Positions 56,401 through 64,000 of a stretch of 64,000 nt of DNA are shown one piece after another. This DNA is from Chlorokybus atmophyticus (Eukaryota; Streptophyta; Chlorokybophyceae; Chlorokybales; Chlorokybaceae), in assembly GCA_009103225.1 (NCBI GenBank), contig RHPI01003156.1:226537-290536 (forward strand), given 5' to 3'. The notes under the pieces are model-generated. The model had not been told where the DNA came from. It did not search any database and was given only the letters and a program-made list of their open reading frames with translations. The stretch's first letter is position 1, and each line of letters starts with the position of its first letter. Both the position numbers and the translations under genes were made by a program.

Positions 56401-59400
56401 AATCTGTTTGATGAAGAGACGCCGCAGATTTTTGCTGTTTGTGGTCGCGGGTCGCGCTCAACACTGCGAATTTTGCGCCCTGGCTTGGCAGTACAGGAGA
56501 TGGCTGTGTCCCAACTGCCAGGTAAGCAGTTTGTTGGTAGAACAGCAACATTGCGAGGTGGCAGTTGACGCGTGTGAGAGATGCATGCCTGTTTACATGC
56601 ACATGTGCGTTCCTGTTCATACGCGGTTGTGCGTTTGTGGCACAATGTCTACGCGTGCGCAAATGCACCTACTTATAGCGGAACTGCTGTCATGAGCCCA
56701 CACATAGCGCATGCACTGACATGAAGCTTACATGTCCTATCACCATGACTGCATTGCCTCACATACGTTGGTTGCAGGCAACCCCAACGCGGTGTGGACA
56801 GTTAAGCGCAGCAATAAGGATGACTTTGATGCGTACATTGTGGTGTCTTTTGTAAACGCTACCCTTGTGCTCTCCATCGGTGAAACCATTGAGGAGGTCA
56901 GCAGTGCATGTCTGCAAGGCGGGTTAGAAGCAGAGGTAGATGGCCTTTAACATTGTCGTGGTTGCAGGTCAGCGACAGTGGCTTCCTAGGAACTACACCA
57001 TCATTGTCAATCTCGTTGCTGGGTGATGATTCCCTTATGCAGGTATGGTTGGACATACAAGTTGATGTTGAGAGATGCTCTACCAGAGTTCGTGTCAAGG
57101 TAGTTGCATCGGGCAAGTTGTTGTTCCACAACTGACCTGTACTTGCTTGCAGGTGTACCCAACTGGCATTAGGCATATTCGGCCAGATCGGCGCATCAAT
57201 GAGTGGAAAGCCCCGGGCAAGCGAACGATACAGCGAGTTGCTAGCAATGCCTGGCAGGTTGTGATCGCATTGACCGGCGGCGATCTCGTCTACTTCGAGC
57301 TAGATGTTACCGGACAGCTGATGGAGGTTGAGAAGAAGGAGATGGGTGTTGACGTGGCGTGCCTCGACATGGCGCCGACTCCCGAAGGTCGTCAACGGAC
57401 GCGGTTTCTTGCCGTGGGCACCTACGACTCAACATTGCGCGTGCTGTCGCTGGACCCCGATGACACTCTATCAGGCCTTGCATTGCAGGCACTCCCCTCG
57501 CCAGCAGAGTCTTTGTTGATTTTGGACAACACCGACAGCAGCGGCGGCATCTTCCTCAACGCCGGCTTGCAGAATGGCGTGCTGCTGCGCACTGAGGTGG
57601 ACGGCATCACCGGGCAGCTCTCAGACACGAGGACTCGCTTCCTCGGCACCAAGCCCCCGAAGATTGTCCCGTGCATGGTGCATGGGCAGCGAGCCATGCT
57701 GTGCTTGTCGTCGCGCCCGTGGATCGGTTACACCTTCCAGGGCCGCTTCACCATGACGCCGTTGTCGTACGACACCCTCGAGCACGCGCACTCTTTCTCG
57801 TCAGATCAAGTTGCTGAAGGCATTGTTGCCGTGGCGAAGGATACCGTGCGTATCATCTCCGTCGAGCGCCTGGGGGAGATGTTCAACCAAACTTCGTACA
57901 AGCTGCGTTACACGCCGCGCAAGTTCATTGTCCACCCCGAACACAGGACTCTCATTATCATCGAGGGCGATCACGGCAGTCTCACCGCGGCTGAACGCCA
58001 GGCAGGTATTCAGTCCGCGAATGAAGCCAGCGGCATCAATGCGGCTTCGGCCAACGGCAACGGCGCAATGGCTGTGGATGGGGGAGAAGGCGGCGCTGAA
58101 GGCAAAGAGGTTTGCAAGCATGATCTTGAGAATGTGATTGCCATTGCAAGCTTGCAAGCTGAGCTCACACTTGATCATGCGTAGGAGCAAGAAGAGGGCA
58201 TGGCCGACGACCAGTTTGGTATGCCAAAGGCTGCAACAGGCAGATGGACCAGTTGCATACGAGTTATGGACCCGCGCACGGGTGAGACAACCAACCTGCT
58301 GGAGCTGGATGGAAACGAGCTTGCCACATCGCTATGCACAGTGCAGTTTCAAAACAGTCAAAACGATCTGGGGATGCTCTTGGCTGTAGGTAAATCTTGA
58401 ACTGTTTGAACTTGAATGCACATTGCAATGTGAGCTGCATTAGCGCGTTGACACTTTTTGGCTCATGGCAGGAACCGTGAAGGACCTGGGATTCTACCCA
58501 AGGAGTTCAAGCGGCGGATTCATTCACATCTACAAGTTTACCGACGAGGGTAGAGGACTAGAGTTGCTGCACAAAACACCTGTGGATGGTATCCCAGCTT
58601 CGCTTTGCCAATTCCAGGTAACTTCATTTGCAATACTTGTTTGATGACTACCACCACCGTCGCATCGTTTACCTGAATGTGCGTGACTGTTTAGGGCAAA
58701 CTGCTCGCCGGTGTTGGGAGCATATTGCGTATTTATGACCTTGGAAAGAAGAAGCTGCTGCGCAAGTGCGAAAACAAGGGCTTCCCGAACCTCATCACCC
58801 AGCTGCACGCCATGGGTGATCGCATATACGCTGGCGACGCTCAAGAGGGCTTCTTCTACGCCAAGTACAGGCGATCAGAGAACCAGATCTACGTGTTTGC
58901 TGACGAGGTGGTTCCGCGCTGGCTCTCGGGCTCGTTGTTAATGGACTACGACACCGTAGCGGGAGCAGATAAGTTTGGGAACGTATATGTCGCGAGGTTG
59001 CCGGCAGAGTTGTCGGAAGCCATTGAGGATGACCCCACGGGCGGGAGGCTGAAGTGGGAGCAGGGCCAGTTGAACGGCGCTCCACACAAGATAGAAGCCG
59101 CTATCGAGTATCACGTTGGTGAGACCATCTGTGCGCTGCAACGGGCCGCTCTCCAGCCCGGTGGCAATGAGGTCCTGCTCTATGGCACCATCCTGGGTGC
59201 ACTCGGTGTGCTCATGCCTTTCACCAGCCGCGAGGACGTGGACTTCTTTCACCACCTTGAGATGCACATGCGGCAGGAGAACCCCCCGCTCGCCGGCCGC
59301 GACCACATCGGCTTCAGGTCCGCGTACTTCCCCGTAAAAGACACCATCGATGGCGACTTCTGCGAGCAGTACGCCGCGCTGTCGCACGACCAGCAGAAGC

Positions 59401-59477
59401 GCATCGCCGACGAGCTCGACCGCACCCCGGGAGAGGTGTTGAAAAAGCTCGAGGACATCCGCAACCGTATTATGTGA
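53451..59477 (+). CDS. SF3B3: Splicing factor 3B subunit 3 (SF3B3/SAP130)
   Basis: A beta-propeller scaffold of the SF3b part of U2 snRNP, related to DDB1 and CPSF-A. Seventeen exons close in frame to 1216 aa, close to the 1217 aa of the human protein: 53451-53534, 54274-54403, 54675-54817, 54885-55004, 55075-55179, 55306-55392, 55470-55583, 55658-55801, 55881-56036, 56161-56316, 56395-56521, 56778-56896, 56968-57042, 57153-58109, 58185-58389, 58472-58617, 58695-59477 (TGA). Landmarks: [19 protein letters not shown] at the start, [84 protein letters not shown]-type text ([14 protein letters not shown]) and [17 protein letters not shown] at the end. Introns 7 and 8 have GC donors. The introns after 56896 and 58109 have GTCAGC and GTTTGC donors. 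Confidence 0.97.
54543..54576. other. Perfect 15-bp-arm hairpin in SF3B3 intron 2
   Basis: GTTGTGCTAGCAAGT and ACTTGCTAGCACAAC are exact reverse complements around a 4-nt loop GGAG. Confidence 0.9.
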
Positions 59478-60610
59478 TATGTTGTCGGTTTCTGCACATG
59501 TTGCCACAGTGGGTTTGGGTTCACTAAAGCACTGTCTCAGCTTGTGCAAGTGCAAAGATTACTTTACGTGCTGACCGTATGAGCAATGTGACATTTTGCA
59601 TGCACTCTAGAGTCGTTGGACTCATCATGGTGGTCTTGCTTGCGCGTGAGAGCTTCACATGCATGGCAGCTCGTAGTTGAACCACTGCTCTCAACTTGGA
59701 TCAATTGCATTATACATTGTCGTAGAGACTGTGGACTGGTTCCGGGTATAGGTATGGTCTTATAAGTGTTATTGGGTTATGTTGGTGCCATACATGCCGT
59801 GTTGGTCCCGGACATGTTGGGCGCTTCAGTCCGGCGGTGCGGGCCTTATCCATGTGCACGTGGATGTGTCTTGCGCAATTGTCTCCAGTTTGTGGCCAAT
59901 GGCTGGTGCGATGCTCATGGGCACTACGGCTGCTTGTGCATGTGGTTGCATTGTGAGGAGCATGTGTATACCGTTAGGTGGTTGGTAGGGAAACATGTCC
60001 CTCAGGCTGAAGTAAAACCGCAAGACAAGCACCCTACTACCAACGCACGGCACTCCGAACTACGCCCAGCAAAAGTGCCATTACAAATTGCTCTGGATGA
60101 CTTGCGTCTTCCACATAGCCAGCCCCCTTAGCTAGGGTAGTTGCTAGTTGCTGGTGCTTAGGTAATGTGATGTGCTGTGCGTGTGGTGTGGTGTGCTGCT
60201 GATGTCACTGGGGACCCCTCGGTTTTACCTAACGACCCACGCCGCGCAACACATTATTACACGCGCACAATCCACATACGACTCACTGGACACTGTCCAG
60301 TGGACAGCCTATATGCCATTGGATATATCACATACACTCACATGAAGTATGGATCATCTCGCACACACTCGGTCTCGCTCGAACCCACACTCCCTCCCTG
60401 TCCTCTCCCTCTCCCTCTCCCTCTCCCTCTCACCCTTCTCTTGAACAGCCTCCTGTCTGCCTCACACTGGAGAGAGTGCACACCCCAAACACCCTACCCT
60501 ATGATGACGCCGCATCCCTGATGCGACAGGCGCGGATGTTGACAAACAGGAGACTTTTGAATCCTTCCCGACATCAGTCACACATCAACGGGAGTGTAGT
60601 GGGGCGTGTG
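59478..60610. other. Intergenic, 3' of SF3B3 and 5' of the thioredoxin-like gene
   Basis: No gene seen. It holds a (CCCTCT)n tract at 60402-60435, about 175 bp before the ATG at 60611. The thioredoxin-like frame stays open upstream with earlier ATGs at 60521 and 60536, so its start could be up to 90 bp earlier. Confidence 0.5.
60402..60435 (+). repeat. CT-rich hexamer repeat upstream of the thioredoxin-like gene
   Basis: Five to six consecutive CTCTCC units in the likely 5' untranslated region or promoter. Confidence 0.8.
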
Positions 60611-61801
60611 ATGGACGCTGAGCGGCCGCAGCGGCGGCGGGCGCTGGGGGCTGGGGCGGCGCCGCACCCTGACAAGAAGGCGTACGTCCCGCCCCAGACG
60701 CGTGCCAACTACACCGGCGCAGGATCGGACGACGACCTCGCGGACATACTCGCCTCCGCCGGACCATCGCGCACGGTCAGTGTGGGGGGGAATGGCTCAG
60801 CTGGCACAGCGGCTGGCGCAATGGTGCTACTTTGTGCTACATTGTTGATAAGCGAATGCAGTTGTAGTTCAAGTGTAACGCTGGCTAGGCCCGTCTGATT
60901 TCCTGCAATCAACCAGCCTTGATGGCATATGCAGCTACGTGCATAAACTGTAGGCATGCCTTGGTTTTCTAACATCGGTCGATGAATCTATACAGACCTG
61001 CATGGTGGCGTTGGCGTGTTGTTCTTGTTAAATCCTACTCACTTGCTTTTTGCTGCTGGGTTCTTAGCCAGTTCTATTTATTTTACTACTTGCTGCTAGG
61101 CGCATTGACCGTTGATTACCATGGTGGTGTTATGTTGGTGTTGATAATGCTCATGTCTGCTGATGGTCCTCTCTTGAATTTGCGTAGGTTGTTGTCGACT
61201 ATGGCGCTTCCTGGTAAGCTTTGTTACTGGCAGCAGCTGTCGCATGCATTGCATGTTGCATTGACATCCCTCACCAATAATACATATAAGGCATGGCGCT
61301 ATTGCCTGGTCAACGTCACACACGGATGAACGCTTGCATGCATGCTCCCACACAACAAGCACGCGTGTGCACTGGAATCAAGGCATGCACACAGGAACAA
61401 GCACGCGCATGCGCATGCTTGTGTGTGCACACGCGCGTGCAGAGAGGGAAGCATGCCGCAAGCATGGCACACATTTGAGCATAATAGGCATATGCACATG
61501 CTTCAAGCTCTCACTCAGCAGGCTTCAAACAACTCACACGTCATGCACCCACACACTCGTACGCGCACGCAGGTGCGATCACTGCAAGGGCATGATCCCC
61601 GCCTTCGTCCGTCTCAGCAGCCAATTCGTGGACACGCTGTTTGTTGTGGCTGACGTGGACCGCGTGCCGCGCACCTCCGCGGACATCCGCTTCACGCCCA
61701 CGTTCGCGTTCTACCGCAACGGACGCAAGGTCGACGAGATATACGGAAGCAACGTGCAGAGACTCAGAGACCACATATGGCTACACTCGCCAGCCACGTG
61801 A
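60611..61801 (+). CDS. Thioredoxin-like 3-3 type protein
   Basis: Three exons join in frame: 60611-60775, 61188-61213, 61573-61801; 139 aa, TGA. The fold is a single thioredoxin domain: SDDDLADIL helix, VVVDYGASW strand, active site WCDHC (split by intron 2), IPAFVRLSSQF helix, LFVVADVD strand, the cis-proline region FTPTFAFYRNGRKVDEIYG and the end LRDHIWLHS. The text around the active site and the C-terminal DRLWLHS-like end match plant thioredoxin-like 3-3, where the CxxC is G-V; here it is D-H. The role in the family is poorly defined; probably cytosolic or nuclear redox. The first 40 residues are basic and unstructured, with no clear transit peptide. Confidence 0.88.
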
Positions 61802-62249
61802 AGGGCAAGGTTGTGATGTCTGTGTCGCTGTGACGTGTGCTGGTTTTGGTTTGTCGGTTCGTTCTGACAATTCTGGACAATCAGCAGTGGGTGTGTCAAC
61901 ACCAGTATCAGCAGCAGCTGTACTGTGCAAGGCTGTGTATAGATTGATGTAGGGTTGTGGCAAACGGCAGGTGTTTGCTTGCTCTGTTTCCATTCGTTGG
62001 TCCGTCTGCATCAGGCAAACACACTGTGAAGCGGAAGCTGAAGTGATGTCACAACGCTGTGGCGTTTGTGTTTGACATTGGCATGGCACGAGGTGCAATC
62101 TCCCAGCATTGGTCATGAAGAACCATTGCAGCCGTGTATGATGAGTGTACTTCATGGTGCACGTCTGCAAGCAGGAAGGCCACGTTGTGGGGCTTATTCA
62201 GTGTGGTCAGTATACGCCCGTGTTGGCAGGTGATCAACTCTTGCATGCT

Positions 62250-62325
62250 TGTTGTATGACTAACCGGGCAGCCTAAGAGTAGCGTAGGTGCGAAAGTAGT
62301 AAGTACTAGCCCGGTGGTGAGTTAT
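62250..62325 (+). repeat. Dispersed repeat family, copy 4 (opposite orientation)
   Basis: CATGCTTGTTGTATGACTAA, then CCGGGCAGCC and ACTAGCCCGGTGGTGAG, colinear with the reverse complement of copies 1-3. Confidence 0.65.
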
Positions 62326-63869
62326 ATGTGATGAGGTATCAGCGTGGGTGTGGTGAATGTCACTTGTTTAGGCTGAGCACACCATGCATGCCGGCACAGC
62401 AGCATACCCCTTTGTATACAACCTTGCATGAGTAGTTTTATTTATTGGTTTTCCAAAGGCAATTCAAGTGTGTGTCATTCACAACTCCTATAAGTAGGCA
62501 AAGGTTTACTGAGCAACTCAATGAGACTTTAAAAGCGTGTACTTAGCAAACGGGAAAAGAAAAGAAAATCCATTCTTTCAGAATTACTTTCATCACAGAG
62601 ATGCTGCAAACCTTCCCAATTTATTCACACGCGGCGTTACTACTTGCATCGCCCACATGTAAACTCAATTGCAATCTTGGTAAGCATTTCTGATTTTTAT
62701 GGCTACGTCACCTTAATGTGTTACGCATTATGTTCGTGCCGTTGACATTGCACAATGTAAGAAAGAATGGCTATAAAGCTTCTACTGTTCAACATAGCCT
62801 CTTTGCATACTATATTGTACATCGTATACCAACAATGTGGCATGCGATGCCGAGAAACAATTGCACATGTTTGCATAATATGTTTTACACAATTGAGTGC
62901 GTAACCATGAAGTAACGCATACAAGAATGTTATATACCGTTTATGATATGGAGAGCGTAATAGTAGTATGATGTCAAGCCGGCTTACCGGCAAGTAAACA
63001 AGACGATGATGTACTTGATCCACATCACTGGAGGCAGGGGCCAAATGCTGGCTACGTGACGCGAATACACGCAGATACAAGGGTATGATGCAATTTGAAT
63101 TCAAATTTTTGCAAATACATACTCATGCACAAGTTTGATCGTGTAATACAGGTTGTATATTATTAACATTATTTTCGTATATAAAAACGTTTCGTTTGTT
63201 TGTTTGTCCTCAACATAGGCCGCATGTATGAACGTGTTTCCGACACATGCTTCCGTTATCGATCTCCCCACCCAACTCTTCGCTTTTCATGTTTTCATTT
63301 GCCCTTACACGGTGTTGTTTTGCCACTCCACTGTCACAGATGTGGCATACGATCTTTATACACAGCCAGCTGTCACCCTCCATTGCCACTTCAGCAGCCG
63401 CAGCTCGCCAGTCACGTGACGCGCCGAAAGCCATCTCACCCACCCATCGACGGCTTCTGTGCCCTCCTGCCCCGCGAGCGCATCAGAAGGTCATGCAAAT
63501 CGGACGGCCTAGTTTCACCCATAAAGCGGCCCTTGGCGCCAGCATGCGTTACGGCTTAGCGTAACTCGCCGGCAGAAACACGCCCATCCCATCTCCTCTC
63601 ACTCTTCAATGACCTGTACGGCCACATGACCGCCTGTCCCACCGCGGATGGCCCATCACTGATCCGGAGACCGCGGCTTGGGGTGGAGCGTTGGGGTGAA
63701 TACTTGGCCTCTCAGTTGGTGTTGATGACAATGGTGGTAGTAGTGGCACAGAGGAGGGGTTATTAGGCTGACGGCGCCGCCAGTGCTGGCCGCAGGTGTT
63801 GAAGTAGACGTGTAGCAGTGCAGCAGGGTGGCTGTGTGAGAGCGGATTAGCAGCCCGCTGTGCAGCCAG

Positions 63870-63930
63870 AACAGAACCGGGCCAGGCCAGGCCAGACCAG
63901 ACTAGAGCAGGGTAGGCCAGGCCAGGGAGG
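63870..63930. repeat. GGCCA/GACCA short tandem tract
   Basis: Repeated GGCCAGGCCAGACCAGACTA-type words. Confidence 0.8.
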
Positions 63931-64000
63931 CTCCGCGATCAGGCCAGACCATTGGGGGTGAAGGCGACGGAGGAAGTTTCGTACCAGCAGGAGGTCGCCA

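Larger units (their letters stand above)
61802..64000. other. Right-end intergenic region
   Basis: No gene recognised. AT-rich from 62400 to 63200. A frame at 63247-63564 has no motif. A dispersed repeat copy lies at 62250-62325 and a GGCCA-type tandem tract at 63870-63930. The GC rise after 63400 may mark the start of a gene beyond the window. Confidence 0.45.

Overview
The window is nuclear DNA from a eukaryote. Genes are split by many short GT-AG introns, proteins are of eukaryotic type (Mediator MED13, splicing factor SF3B3, a cysteinyl-tRNA synthetase, an F-box protein, a PWWP protein), and LTR retrotransposons fill the left end. A plant-type thioredoxin-like 3-3 protein, a PNGase A family protein and a PWWP protein with a C-terminal RNA-binding-like module, together with the flagellar protein DRC11/IQCA1, best fit a flagellated alga of the green lineage. 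That placement is inference. There are two assembly gaps: one N at 22344, and 564 N at 45529-46092.

Layout. 1-10698: a head-to-tail array of two Ty3/gypsy chromoviruses that share the middle LTR (internal 1, LTR 3305-4326, internal 2, LTR 9836-10698). 10699-12640: the 3' end of a Ty1/copia element, tandemly duplicated, with a hAT-like MITE in the second copy. 12640-14900: a tRNA-like SINE candidate and an inverted gypsy LTR scrap. 14910-21343 (-): MED13. 22345-22964: a (GA)310 tract. 22978 to about 26723 (-): DRC11/IQCA1. 27585-28883 (+): a poly-Ala coiled-coil protein. 29218-33500 (-): PWWP protein. 35250 to about 37825 (+): PNGase A-like gene with apparent frameshifts. 39003-40140 (-): secreted protein. 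43324-43509 (-): an orphan Cys-rich exon. 43683-45193 (-): disrupted F-box gene, possibly continuing across the N gap. 46661-48605 (+): RS-rich splicing-type protein. 49190-52819 (-): cysteinyl-tRNA synthetase. 53451-59477 (+): SF3B3. 60611-61801 (+): thioredoxin-like 3-3. The rest is intergenic with simple repeats and a small dispersed repeat family.

Three gene models close exactly in frame: cysteinyl-tRNA synthetase (10 exons, 757 aa), SF3B3 (17 exons, 1216 aa) and thioredoxin-like (3 exons, 139 aa). MED13 splices in frame wherever I checked. The genes are unrelated housekeeping, transcription and flagellar genes, not an operon-like system. Two neighbours are head-to-head with a short shared upstream region (CysRS/SF3B3, 631 bp). 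I found no clear new biological system. The best leads are the gypsy array with a selectively preserved integrase-chromodomain ORF, an unassigned conserved block in both gypsy elements, adjacent GC-AG introns in SF3B3, and the hairpin-bearing, TAG-interrupted F-box gene.
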